This document shows, one piece after another, positions 6,958 to 14,493 of a DNA stretch of 41,810 bases. How positions within the stretch are numbered: the first letter of the stretch is position 1; each line of letters starts with the position of its first letter. The notes beneath the pieces are model-generated. The model ran no database searches and was not told where the DNA came from. It saw only the letters and a program-made list of their open reading frames with translations. Location: positions 1 to 41,810 of the forward strand of contig JBJMJD010000092.1 of NCBI GenBank assembly GCA_045806525.1. Reading direction: 5' to 3'. Position numbers and translations under genes: made by a program. The stretch comes from JAICYJ01 sp045806525 (GTDB lineage: Bacteria > Actinomycetota > Thermoleophilia > Gaiellales > JAICJC01).

Positions 6958-7236
6958 GTGACGAAGAGCGATTTCATCGACGCGGTTGCGACCAGATCGA
7001 ACCTGTCCAAGAAGGACGCCGGTGCTGCGGTCGACGCCGTGCTCGAGTCCGTCAAGGATGCACTTTCCAAGGGTGACGACGTTGTCTTCACCGGTTTCGG
7101 AAAGTTCACGGTGCAGAACCGCAAGGCACGCACCGGCGTCAACCCACGTAACCCTGGCCAGAAAGTGATGATCCCGGCCAGCAAGGTGCCGAAGTTCTCG
7201 GCGGGCAGCCAGCTGAAGGCCGCCGTCAAGTCGTAA
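6958..7236 (+). CDS. hup: HU-family DNA-binding protein
   Basis: 92 residues, typical HU size. N-terminal dimerisation helices (MTKSDFIDAVATRSNLSKKDAGAAVDAVLE), VVFTGFGKFTVQNRKARTGVNPRNP (the beta-arm with the DNA-intercalating Pro in RNP) and a basic C-terminus KVPKFSAGSQLKAAVKS. A histone-like nucleoid protein that bends DNA. It lacks the long Lys/Ala-rich C-terminal tail of mycobacterial HupB. GTG 6958 is fixed by the near-perfect AGGAGG 7-12 nt upstream. A stem-loop terminator follows. Confidence 0.95.
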   Translation: MTKSDFIDAVATRSNLSKKDAGAAVDAVLESVKDALSKGDDVVFTGFGKFTVQNRKARTGVNPRNPGQKVMIPASKVPKFSAGSQLKAAVKS

Positions 7237-7260
7237 CTCCGGCCTCCGGAGGTCTCTCGC

Positions 7261-7300
7261 GCACGCCCGCCGCCCCGTAGAGGCGCGGCGGGCGTGGTGC
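7261..7300 (+). terminator. Terminator hairpin after the HU gene
   Basis: ACGCCCGCCGC (7263-7273) pairs with GCGGCGGGCGT (7285-7295) around an 11-nt loop, with outer GCAC/GTGC able to extend the stem. It lies 26 bp after the stop and is followed by gttaac rather than a T tract. It separates the HU gene from the SOS-type promoter of the next gene. Confidence 0.65.
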
Positions 7301-7393
7301 GTTAACGGGAAGGTCGGGGCTGAAGCCAGTTCCTGGGAGCACAGCGCCCCGACCCGCTGTGCTGCGACGGGCGTTCGTCTCCAGCGGCGATGT

Positions 7394-7413
7394 ATGCGAA
7401 CATATGTTCGCAT
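7394..7413. promoter_or_regulatory. Perfect LexA (SOS) box at the start of the nuclease gene
   Basis: A 20-bp perfect palindrome, ATGCGAACATATGTTCGCAT. Its core CGAACATATGTTCG matches the Gram-positive/actinobacterial LexA operator CGAAC-N4-GTTCG. It runs into the ATG at 7412, so bound LexA would cover the promoter or the initiation region. The ATG inside its left edge (7394) is probably not the true start. Confidence 0.85.
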
Positions 7414-9310
7414 GACTGCGCCCGCAGCCCAGCTATCGCTCGACGGCGCCGACCGGCTTGTGGCCCAGCTGGCCGACCGTCGCGCGCCCCTCGGCATGGC
7501 CGAGGCCGCGTCCAGCCTGTTCGCGCTGCGTGGCGCGCCGCCCTCAGCCCTGGTCCACCAGCTGGTCGACGAGGTGGTGACGAGCGACCATCGCCTGGTC
7601 TGGCGATCTCCCACCGAGGTGGCGCTGGCCGAGTGGGAAGAGGTGGCGACCCTGTACGACCTGCCGCTCGAGCAGGCGCCGTTCGTGGTGTTCGACCTCG
7701 AGACCACCGGCACCCGGCCGGGCGTGTCGCGGATCGTCGAGATCGGCGCCGTGCGCCTGCAGGGGTTCGAGCAGGTCGGCGAGTTCGAGCGGCTGGTCGA
7801 CCCGGGCGTGCCGGTGCCGTCCACCATCACACGTATCACCGGCATCCAGACGCGCGACCTGCGCGGGGCTCCCCGGATCGCGAGGGCGCTGCCGCCGTTC
7901 CTCGAGTTCGCCGAGGGCGCCGTGCTGGTCGCACACAACGCCCGCTTCGATGTCGGGTTCGTCGACGCCGAGCTGTCGCGGCTCCAAGGCCGCCGGCTGG
8001 CTGCGCCCGTGATCGACACGGTGGCGCTGGCGCGGCGTCTTCTGGAGGGGCGCCTGCCGCGCATGAACCTGGGCACGCTGGCGGAGCGGTTCGACACCAC
8101 GGTTCGCCCCTGCCACCGCGCGCTGGCCGACGCGCAGGCCACCGCCGAGGTGCTGGTGCACCTGCTGGGCATGTCCCAGGAGCACGGCGTCCGCACGGTC
8201 GCCGAGGCGGTTGCGTTCGCCGCTCCCCAGCGCCGTCGCGTGCGGCTCCGCCGCGAGCTAGCCCGCGACGTCCCGGCCGGTCCCGGCGTCTACCTGTTCC
8301 ACGACGCCCACGACCGGGTGCTGTACGTCGGCAAGGCGACCGACCTGCGCGCGCGGGTGCGCTCGTACTTCGCGGGCTCCGGGCAGCGGCGCGCCGTGGA
8401 GCACGCCCTGGAGGCGACCGCCCGGATCGAGACGCGGCCGCTGGGCAGCGAGCTGGAGGCGTCGCTGCTCGAGCTGGAGCTGATCCTGCGATTACGGCCG
8501 GATGCGAACCGCCGCTCGGTCAACCCCGAGCGCAGCTGCTACCTGACGCTGACCACCGATGAGAGGGTGCCGCGGGTGTCCGTCACATCGGAGCCGCGGC
8601 CGGGCGCCGTCAGCGCCGGCCCGCTGCGAAGCCGCGGCGAGGCGCAGGCGGCCGCAGCGGCGATCCGCTCGTCGTTCCGGCTGCGCAGCTGCCGGCCGGC
8701 TCTGCCGGAGGACGACGGCAGCTGCCTTGCCGGGCTGCTCGGCCGATGCGCGGCACCGTGCCGCGGCGGCGCGGCGGTGGGGGAGTACGCCCGCTCGGTG
8801 GCGGCGGCCGCCGGATGGCTGCGCGGAGAGGATGGCGGCACGGCGGTGTCCGGCCTGCGGACGCGGATGGCGGCGCTGGGAGCGGATCAGCGCTTCGAGG
8901 AGGCAGCCCAGCTGCGCGACCAGCTGGAGGCGCTCGAGCGCGTGCGAACCGCGCTGGGGCGGCTGCGCGCCGCTGCCGCCCGCACCGGCGTGCTGCTGGC
9001 GGCCGACATGGACGACCGCTTCGTGCAGGCGTTTGCGTGCGCCGGCGGTCGCGTCGTGGCCCGCCGGCGCCTGCCCCGTGCCGGCGATGCCGCGCTCGAG
9101 TGCACGCCGTTGATCGCCCCGCTGCGGACGGCGTTGGCGGCGAGGCCGGCACCGTTGCGCCCCGACCAGGCCGACGTCGCGCACCTGATCTCGGCAGCCT
9201 TCGCGCGGCCCGGCCGCAGCGTCGTGGCGGTGCCGCTCGATGGGGTTGCGATGGCCGCCGCCGCAACGCACATCGCCGGCCGGCGAGGCCGGGTACCCTT
9301 ACGTCGATGA
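7412..9310 (+). CDS. DEDDh exonuclease fused to UvrC-like GIY-YIG endonuclease
   Basis: 632 residues from ATG 7412. Residues about 90-250 are a DnaQ-type 3'-5' exonuclease: FDLETTG (Asp95, Glu97), VAHNARFD (His175, Asp180), HRALAD (His235, Asp240). Residues about 287-370 are a GIY-YIG nuclease with GPGVYLF, LYVGK (Tyr305, Lys308), Arg313 and the metal-binding Glu349. Four cysteines (427, 438, 446, 450) match the iron-sulfur cluster site of UvrC, and about 481-512 is a UVR helix pair. The UvrC RNase H half and HhH motifs are absent; only about 110 unassigned residues follow. It therefore resembles a Cho-like single-incision repair nuclease joined to an exonuclease, an architecture known in actinobacteria. 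An SOS box precedes it; ATGA overlap couples it to pyrF. Confidence 0.9.
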   Translation: MTAPAAQLSLDGADRLVAQLADRRAPLGMAEAASSLFALRGAPPSALVHQLVDEVVTSDHRLVWRSPTEVALAEWEEVATLYDLPLEQAPFVVFDLETTGTRPGVSRIVEIGAVRLQGFEQVGEFERLVDPGVPVPSTITRITGIQTRDLRGAPRIARALPPFLEFAEGAVLVAHNARFDVGFVDAELSRLQGRRLAAPVIDTVALARRLLEGRLPRMNLGTLAERFDTTVRPCHRALADAQATAEVLVHLLGMSQEHGVRTVAEAVAFAAPQRRRVRLRRELARDVPAGPGVYLFHDAHDRVLYVGKATDLRARVRSYFAGSGQRRAVEHALEATARIETRPLGSELEASLLELELILRLRPDANRRSVNPERSCYLTLTTDERVPRVSVTSEPRPGAVSAGPLRSRGEAQAAAAAIRSSFRLRSCRPALPEDDGSCLAGLLGRCAAPCRGGAAVGEYARSVAAAAGWLRGEDGGTAVSGLRTRMAALGADQRFEEAAQLRDQLEALERVRTALGRLRAAAARTGVLLAADMDDRFVQAFACAGGRVVARRRLPRAGDAALECTPLIAPLRTALAARPAPLRPDQADVAHLISAAFARPGRSVVAVPLDGVAMAAAATHIAGRRGRVPLRR

Positions 9311-10185
9311 ACTTCGCCGACCGCCTGGCAGCAGCCGTTGTCCGCAAAGGCACCAGCCTCTGCGTCGGACTCGATCCGCGGATCGATCTCTTGCCGCCGG
9401 AGCTCGTCACGGGGCTGAAGGCCGGTCCCGCGGGCCGTGCGCGTGCCTACGAGCGGTTCTGCATGGCCCTGATCGAGTCGGTGGCCGACGAGGCCGTGGC
9501 GGTGAAACCGCAGGTCGCCTTCTTCGAGGCGCTGGGCGGCCATGGGCTGTCGGCGCTCGACCGGATCTGCGCCTTCGCGTCCGAGCACGACCTGATCGTG
9601 ATCGCCGATGCCAAGCGCGGCGACATCGGCTCCACCTCCCAGGCCTACGCCGAGGCCTGGCTGGCACCGCGCGACGGCGGGCCGCCGGTGGCCGACGCGA
9701 TGACCGTGAACCCGTACATGGGCGGCGACTCGCTGGAGCCGTTCCTGCTCGCCTGCGGAGCCGGCTCCGGGCTGTTCGTGCTCGTGCGGACGTCCAACCC
9801 GGGTGCCGCGGACCTGCAGGAGCAACGGCTGGCCGACGGGCTGCGGGTGTGGGAGCGCACGGCCGGATTGGTGGCGGCCTGGGGTGCGGAGCTGATCGGC
9901 GAGTCGGGGCTCTCAAGCGTCGGCGCCGTGATCGGCGCGACCAGCCCCGAGGCCGTCGAACGGGCGCGCGAGCTGATGCCCCATCAGGTGCTGCTGCTGC
10001 CGGGCGTGGGAGCGCAGGGCGGCCGCGCGGGCGACCTGGCGGCGGCGTTCAGGGATCACCCCGCCGGCGGCCTGGTGGTCGCGGCCCGGTCGGTGATCTA
10101 CGCCTGGCGTGAGCGACGGGGCGACTGGCAGCAGTCGGTGCGGCTGGCGGCCGCGGAGCTGCGCGCGGCCACGCCGGTCGCCTGA
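9307..10185 (+). CDS. pyrF: Orotidine 5'-phosphate decarboxylase (type 2, long form)
   Basis: 292 residues. It decarboxylates OMP to UMP. The catalytic Lys-Asp signature is in IADAKRGDIGST (about residues 99-110), the substrate loop in VKPQVAFFEALG, and the phosphate-site region in LLPGVGAQGG and GLVVAARSVIYA near the C-terminus. The length and insert identify the longer type 2 subfamily usual in actinobacteria. ATG overlaps the nuclease stop (ATGA), and a TACCCT box 7 nt upstream may give an additional leaderless transcript independent of SOS control. Confidence 0.95.
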   Translation: MNFADRLAAAVVRKGTSLCVGLDPRIDLLPPELVTGLKAGPAGRARAYERFCMALIESVADEAVAVKPQVAFFEALGGHGLSALDRICAFASEHDLIVIADAKRGDIGSTSQAYAEAWLAPRDGGPPVADAMTVNPYMGGDSLEPFLLACGAGSGLFVLVRTSNPGAADLQEQRLADGLRVWERTAGLVAAWGAELIGESGLSSVGAVIGATSPEAVERARELMPHQVLLLPGVGAQGGRAGDLAAAFRDHPAGGLVVAARSVIYAWRERRGDWQQSVRLAAAELRAATPVA

Positions 10186-10202
10186 GACTCAGGCCGCCGG
10201 CG

Positions 10203-10529
10203 CTACGGGTGCGTGGATGCCGGCGAGCGCCGGAAGGGCAGCCCGCGGTCGGGCCGCACCAGCCAGGCGGCGCATGCGAGCGCGGTGATCGCGGCCAGCG
10301 TGGTATCGGCGCTCGCGATCAGCAGCACCGCCAGCGCGACGGCCAGCTCGAGGCCCGCCAGGTCGGCGATGAGGCCCCTGCGGGTCATGCCCCAGGCCGT
10401 GTCCGCGGCCGTCACGGCGGCGATCGCGACCAGCAATCCCAGCCATCCGGCGCCCAGCGCCCAGCCCGCCAGACCGGCCTCGATCACGGCCGACACGGTC
10501 ACGATTGAACGATTACGACCCGCGAACAC
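10203..10529 (-). CDS. Small polytopic membrane protein, hypothetical
   Basis: 108 residues read from GTG 10529. Three to four hydrophobic helices rich in Ala, Leu and Val, joined by short polar turns (TRRGLIAD, RPDRGLPFRRSP), with a basic C-terminal tail. This is the layout of a small inner-membrane protein with no visible catalytic motif. This frame is preferred over the alternative 10189-10446 because GTG 10529 has TAGAGT exactly 6 nt upstream and a TTGACC -35 at 16-bp spacing, and because this frame gives clean membrane helices. It is convergent with pyrF. Confidence 0.6.
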   Translation of the reverse strand: MFAGRNRSIVTVSAVIEAGLAGWALGAGWLGLLVAIAAVTAADTAWGMTRRGLIADLAGLELAVALAVLLIASADTTLAAITALACAAWLVRPDRGLPFRRSPASTHP

Positions 10530-10535
10530 ACATCA

Positions 10536-10572
10536 ACTCTACGCGGGTCGACGGCCGGGTCAAGTGTAGACT
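10536..10572. promoter_or_regulatory. Divergent promoter region between membrane gene and pfkB-type kinase
   Basis: Minus strand: TTGACC (10563-10558), 16-bp spacer, TAGAGT (10541-10536), then 6 nt to GTG 10529. Plus strand: TAGACT (10567-10572) with no clear -35. The two promoters lie almost back to back. The plus transcript would carry a leader of roughly 65 nt that contains a small ORF. Confidence 0.5.
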
Positions 10573-10583
10573 CCGGAGGGCCG

Positions 10584-10646
10584 ATGAGCGGGATGTGCAG
10601 GGTCACTCAGTGTCTACCAACAGCTCGCAAGCCGGCCTTAGGATGA
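10584..10646 (+). CDS. Putative 20-residue upstream ORF coupled to the sugar kinase
   Basis: ATG 10584 has a GGAGGG Shine-Dalgarno (10575-10580) and runs 20 codons (MSGMCRVTQC...) to TGA 10644-10646, which overlaps the kinase ATG 10643 as ATGA. The kinase start itself has no ribosome binding site, so translation of this mini-ORF would deliver ribosomes to it. The ORF contains a rare TTA codon two codons before the stop and a CTA. It could be a leader peptide or a chance ORF. Confidence 0.4.
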   Translation: MSGMCRVTQCLPTARKPALG

Positions 10647-11608
10647 TTCTCACGGTCACTGCCAACGCTGCGGTCGACAAGACGCTCACGGTCGCCAACC
10701 TGCAGCTCGGGCGGCGCCACCGAGCCCAGCAGGGCCTGGTCATGCCCGGCGGCAAGGGCATCAACGTGGCCCGCGCCCTGCGCCGCCTGGATGAGCCCGT
10801 GATCGCCACCGGTCTGGCCGGGGGTCGGGCCGGAATGCAGATCACCGACGGGCTGGACTCCGAGGGGATCCTCAACGACTTCGTGCGGATCGCGGGCGAG
10901 TCGCGTACCTCGACGGCGGTGGTAGACCCCACCAGCGGCCTGCAGACCGAGATCAACGAGTACGGCCCGGAGGTGACCCCGGACGAGGTGGGGGCGCTGG
11001 TTGACCGCATTCGCTATCTGGCCGGCGCGGTGTCGACGGTGGTGTTTGCGGGCAGCCTGCCGCGCAGGATGGAGACATCGTTCTATGCCGACGTGACACG
11101 CGAGATGAACCGGCGCAAGGTCAGGACCGTGATCGACACGGACGGCGAGCCGCTGCGGTTGGCGCTGGCGGCCGAGCCGACGCTGGTGTTCCCCAACCAG
11201 CGTGAGGCGGAGGCGCTGGTCGGCAACGAGTTCCAGACCGACGAGGACTTCCAGCACGCGCTCTCGGCGATCGAGGCGATGGGCGCGCACGGCGTGGTGA
11301 TCACGCTCAAGACGGGCTGCTACGCGCTGCTCGCGGCCGGCAAGACCAAGGCCCGCATGTTCCGGGCATGGATCCCGCGGATCGAGGCCGTGTCCACCGT
11401 CGGCTCCGGCGACGCCTTCCTGGCCGGCTTCCTGTCGGCCCACCAGGCCGGCCAGGCAGCTGACCAGTGCCTGAGGATGGGCCTCGCCTGTGGCGCCGCC
11501 AACACGCAGACGGTGGGCGCCGGCGTGTTCGAGTCGCGCGAGGTGCCGCGCTTCGCGGCCGTGGTCGAGGTGCAGGAGATCGCACCCACCGCCGCCCGCG
11601 CGTCCTGA
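10643..11608 (+). CDS. PfkB-family sugar kinase, 1-phosphofructokinase-like
   Basis: 321 residues from ATG 10643, which matches the family start (MILTVTANAAVDKTL). PfkB signatures: GGKGINVARALRRL (residues 36-50) and the C-terminal STVGSGDAFLAGF with catalytic Asp257. The NxAVD start and overall length fit the 1-phosphofructokinase/6-phosphofructokinase-2/tagatose-6-phosphate kinase branch, which transfers ATP phosphate to a phosphosugar. No PTS or aldolase gene is adjacent, so the substrate stays open. The next gene has its own promoter. Upstream GTGs at 10595 and 10610 are in frame but are not supported by family alignment. Confidence 0.88.
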   Translation: MILTVTANAAVDKTLTVANLQLGRRHRAQQGLVMPGGKGINVARALRRLDEPVIATGLAGGRAGMQITDGLDSEGILNDFVRIAGESRTSTAVVDPTSGLQTEINEYGPEVTPDEVGALVDRIRYLAGAVSTVVFAGSLPRRMETSFYADVTREMNRRKVRTVIDTDGEPLRLALAAEPTLVFPNQREAEALVGNEFQTDEDFQHALSAIEAMGAHGVVITLKTGCYALLAAGKTKARMFRAWIPRIEAVSTVGSGDAFLAGFLSAHQAGQAADQCLRMGLACGAANTQTVGAGVFESREVPRFAAVVEVQEIAPTAARAS

Positions 11609-11628
11609 CCCGCGGTGGCCGGGAGGCC

Positions 11629-11651
11629 TTGACCGGAGCGGTTGGTAGACT
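11629..11651 (+). promoter_or_regulatory. Candidate promoter upstream of guaB3
   Basis: TAGACT (11646-11651), preceded by TTGACC (11629-11634). The 11-bp spacing is too short for a classical pair, so the -10 probably works with a different or weak -35. The transcript would start near 11658, giving a leader of about 80 nt that includes a terminator-like hairpin. Confidence 0.4.
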
Positions 11652-11696
11652 GCAAAGGACATTGAACGTTCGTCATCATCGGTGTGATTCCTCTCC

Positions 11697-11724
11697 CGGC
11701 CCGCAAGGGCCGCGTGTGTTTTTT
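11697..11724 (+). terminator. Hairpin plus T6 in the guaB3 leader
   Basis: CGGCCC-GCAA-GGGCCG (11697-11712), a 6-bp GC stem closed by a GNRA tetraloop, then cgtgtg and six T (11719-11724), the only such T run seen after a hairpin in this window. It lies 89 bp after the kinase stop but only 17 bp before the guaB3 start, so it may end kinase read-through or act as an attenuator of guaB3-guaA. Confidence 0.5.
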
Positions 11725-11740
11725 AAGGGGGTTGTGCGGT

Positions 11741-12901
11741 TTGGAGATTGAGATCGGGCGCGGCAAGAAGGCGCGCAGAGCCTATGGATTTGACGACATC
11801 GCGATCGTGCCCAGCAGGCGCACGCGCGATGCCGAGGACGTCGACATCGCCTGGCGGCTGGGCCCACATCTGCTCGAGCTGCCGCTGCTGGCTGCGGCCA
11901 TGGACGGCGTCGTGTCGCCGGCAACGGCCATCGAGCTGGGCCAGATGGGCGGGCTCGGCGTGCTCAACCTGGAGGGCATCTGGACGCGGTACGAGGATGC
12001 CGACGCCCTGCTCGAGCGGATCGCCACCTTCGACAAGGCTGAAGCGACCCGCGAGATGCAGAAGATCTACGCGGAGCCGATCAAGCCGGAGCTGATCGGC
12101 AAGCGGATCAAGCAGATCAAGGACGCCGGCGTGATGGCCGCGGCCTCGCTGACACCGCAGCGCGTCCGCGAGCACTGGCAGCTGGCGCTCGACGCCGGGC
12201 TGGACGTGCTCGTGATCCAGGGCACCGTGGTCTCGGCGGAGCACGTCTCGACCGTGGTCGAGCCGCTCAACCTGAAGGAGTTCATCGCCACGATGCCGGT
12301 GCCGGTGATCGTGGGCGGATGCGCCTCCTACCAGGCCGCACTGCACCTGATGCGCACCGGCGCCGCCGGCGTGCTGGTCGGAGTCGGGCCCGGGGCCGCC
12401 TGCACCACCCGCGGCGTGCTCGGGGTGGGCGTTCCGCAGGCCACGGCGATCGCCGATGCGGCCGCGGCCCGCGTCCAGCACCTGCTCGAGACCGGCCAGT
12501 ACGTGAACGTGATCGCCGACGGCGGCATGCGCACGGGCGGCGACATCTCCAAGGCGATCGCCTGCGGCGCCGACGCCGTGATGGTCGGCTCGCCACTGGC
12601 CCGCGCCAACGAGGCGCCCGGCCACGGCTACCACTGGGGGATGGCCACGTTCCATCCCAGCCTGCCGCGTGGCGCGCGGGTCAAGACCGACCAGGTCGCC
12701 ACGCTCCAGGAGATCGTGACCGGCCCGGCCCGCGAGAACGACGGCACGCTCAACCTGATGGGCGCGCTGCGCACGTCGATGGCCACCACCGGCTACGACA
12801 CGATCCAGGCCTTTCAGAAGGCCGAGATCATGTTCGCTCCGGCGCTCCAGACCGAGGGCAAGAAGCTGCAGCGGGAGCAGGCGATCGGGATGAGCCGTTG
12901 A
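11741..12901 (+). CDS. guaB3: GuaB3-family IMP dehydrogenase-related protein
   Basis: 386 residues from TTG 11741, chosen because family members start (M/V)EIEIGRGK and because GGGGG (11727-11731) gives a ribosome binding site 9 nt upstream. A TIM barrel with FDDIAIVPSRRTR, the nucleotide-site loop GVGPGAACTTRGVLGVGVPQ carrying the IMPDH-type catalytic Cys (residue 221), and DGGMRTGGDISKAIACGADAVMVGS. It lacks the CBS domain pair of GuaB, hence the shorter length. The actinobacterial GuaB3 group often coexists with GuaB; the retained Cys suggests dehydrogenase-type chemistry on IMP or a similar nucleotide, but the physiological role is not certain. TTGA overlap joins it to guaA. Confidence 0.92.
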   Translation: MEIEIGRGKKARRAYGFDDIAIVPSRRTRDAEDVDIAWRLGPHLLELPLLAAAMDGVVSPATAIELGQMGGLGVLNLEGIWTRYEDADALLERIATFDKAEATREMQKIYAEPIKPELIGKRIKQIKDAGVMAAASLTPQRVREHWQLALDAGLDVLVIQGTVVSAEHVSTVVEPLNLKEFIATMPVPVIVGGCASYQAALHLMRTGAAGVLVGVGPGAACTTRGVLGVGVPQATAIADAAAARVQHLLETGQYVNVIADGGMRTGGDISKAIACGADAVMVGSPLARANEAPGHGYHWGMATFHPSLPRGARVKTDQVATLQEIVTGPARENDGTLNLMGALRTSMATTGYDTIQAFQKAEIMFAPALQTEGKKLQREQAIGMSR

Positions 12902-14487
12902 CCGAGCGCCGGACTCAGGCTGAGCAGGCGGGGACGGCGCTGGCCGGTCCGCCGGCTCCCCACCGACCTGTGCTGGTGATCGACTTCGGCGCGCAGTACG
13001 CGCAGCTGATCGCGCGGCGGATCCGCGAGAGCCGTGTCTACTCCGAGATCGTGCCGCACGACATGCCGGTGGCCGAGATCGCGGCACGCGATCCGATCGG
13101 GATCGTGTTGTCGGGCGGCCCCGCGTCGATCTACGAGCCGGGAGCGCCGTCGGTCGATCCGGAGCTGTTCGCGCTGGGCGTGCCGGTGCTGGGCATCTGC
13201 TACGGCATGCAGGCGATGGCGGCTGCGCTGGGCGGCGAGGTCGGGAACACCGGGCTCGGCGAGTTCGGCAAGACGCCCGTGTCGCTGTCCGAGGGCAGCC
13301 TGCTGTTCGGCGACATCGCCGCCGAGCAGTCGTGCTGGATGAGCCACCGCGACAGCGTCGTTCGCACGCCCCCAGGTTTCACCGTGACGGCCGTGACGCA
13401 GACGACCACCATCGCCGCGATGGAGGATCGCGAGCGCGGGTTCTTTGCCGTGCAGTTCCATCCCGAGGTCGCGCATACCCCGCACGGAACCGAGATGCTG
13501 GGGCAGTTCGTGCTGGAGGCGTGCCAGGCGCCGCCCACCTGGACTCCGTTGCAGTTCATCGAGGAGCAGGTGGCCCTGATCCGCGAGCAGGTCGGCGACG
13601 ACCAGGTGATCTGCGCGCTCTCGGGCGGCGTCGACTCGGCCGTGGCCGCGCTGCTGGTGCACAAGGCGGTGGGCGATCAGCTCACCTGCGTGTTCGTCGA
13701 CCACGGCCTGCTCCGCAAGGACGAGGCCGAGCAGGTGGTGGAGGCGTTCGAGGAGCACTTCCACGTCCCGCTCGTGCACGTGCAGGCGCAGGACCGGTTC
13801 CTCGACAAGCTGGCCGGTGTCTCCGACCCCGAGACGAAGCGCGGCATCATCGGCGAGGAGTTCATCCGCCTGTTCGAGGACGAGGCGGAGAAGCTCGGCG
13901 ACATCCGGCACCTGGTGCAGGGGACGCTCTACTCGGACGTGATCGAGTCCGGCAGCCGCACGGCCGCCAAGATCAAGTCGCACCACAACGTGGGAGGCCT
14001 ACCCGAGGACATGGACTTCGACCTGGTCGAGCCGCTGCGCATGATCTTCAAGGACGAGGTGCGGCGGGTGGGCGTCGAGCTGGGGCTGCCCGAGCGCATG
14101 GTGTGGCGCCAGCCGTTCCCGGGGCCGGGCCTGGCCATCCGCATCATCGGCGACGTCACGCGTGAGCGGCTGGAGGTGCTGCGCGAGGCCGACGCGGTGC
14201 TGCTGGAGGAGATACGGCGGGCCGGCCTCTACCACGAGCTGTGGCAGACGTTCGCGGTGCTACCCGCGATCCGGAGCGTGGGCGTGCAGGGCGACTCGCG
14301 CACGTACGCCTATCCGATCGTGATCCGGGCGGTCAGCTCGGAGGATGCGATGACGGCCGACTGGGCACGGCTGCCGTACGATCTGCTGGAGCGGATCTCG
14401 AGCCGCATCATCAACGAGATCGCCGGGGTCAACCGGGTGGCGCTGGACATCTCCAGCAAGCCGCCCAGCACGATTGAGTGGGAGTGA
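12898..14487 (+). CDS. guaA: GMP synthase (glutamine-hydrolysing)
   Basis: 529 residues from TTG 12898, overlapping the guaB3 stop by 4 bp. It converts XMP to GMP with ATP and glutamine. The N-terminal class I glutaminase has GICYGMQ with nucleophile Cys101 and the FHPEV His/Glu; the ATP-pyrophosphatase P-loop SGGVDSAV starts at residue 242; the C-terminal dimerisation domain ends in the standard DISSKPPSTIEWE. The first 20 or so residues are a poorly conserved extension, so a start further in cannot be excluded, but no ATG lies before VLVIDFGAQ. Together with guaB3 this is a two-gene purine unit. It is convergent with the next gene, 6 bp apart. Confidence 0.96.
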   Translation: MTERRTQAEQAGTALAGPPAPHRPVLVIDFGAQYAQLIARRIRESRVYSEIVPHDMPVAEIAARDPIGIVLSGGPASIYEPGAPSVDPELFALGVPVLGICYGMQAMAAALGGEVGNTGLGEFGKTPVSLSEGSLLFGDIAAEQSCWMSHRDSVVRTPPGFTVTAVTQTTTIAAMEDRERGFFAVQFHPEVAHTPHGTEMLGQFVLEACQAPPTWTPLQFIEEQVALIREQVGDDQVICALSGGVDSAVAALLVHKAVGDQLTCVFVDHGLLRKDEAEQVVEAFEEHFHVPLVHVQAQDRFLDKLAGVSDPETKRGIIGEEFIRLFEDEAEKLGDIRHLVQGTLYSDVIESGSRTAAKIKSHHNVGGLPEDMDFDLVEPLRMIFKDEVRRVGVELGLPERMVWRQPFPGPGLAIRIIGDVTRERLEVLREADAVLLEEIRRAGLYHELWQTFAVLPAIRSVGVQGDSRTYAYPIVIRAVSSEDAMTADWARLPYDLLERISSRIINEIAGVNRVALDISSKPPSTIEWE

Positions 14488-14493
14488 CCCGGC

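Noticed and set aside
7394..7411. ATG inside the LexA palindrome as start of the nuclease
   Set aside because: It would place the whole operator within the coding sequence and adds only MRTYVR; ATG 7412 is more plausible, though not proven.
7390..8562. 390-residue plus-strand ORF overlapping the nuclease gene in another frame
   Set aside because: Arg/Ala/Gly-rich out-of-frame reading; the nuclease frame contains all catalytic motifs.
10189..10446. 85-residue minus-strand ORF overlapping the small membrane gene
   Set aside because: Gly/Arg-rich out-of-frame reading; the 10203-10529 frame has membrane helices and a promoter at the expected spacing.
12814..13986. 390-residue minus-strand ORF opposite guaA
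   Set aside because: Antisense shadow of conserved guaA codons; no domain, start signal or promoter.
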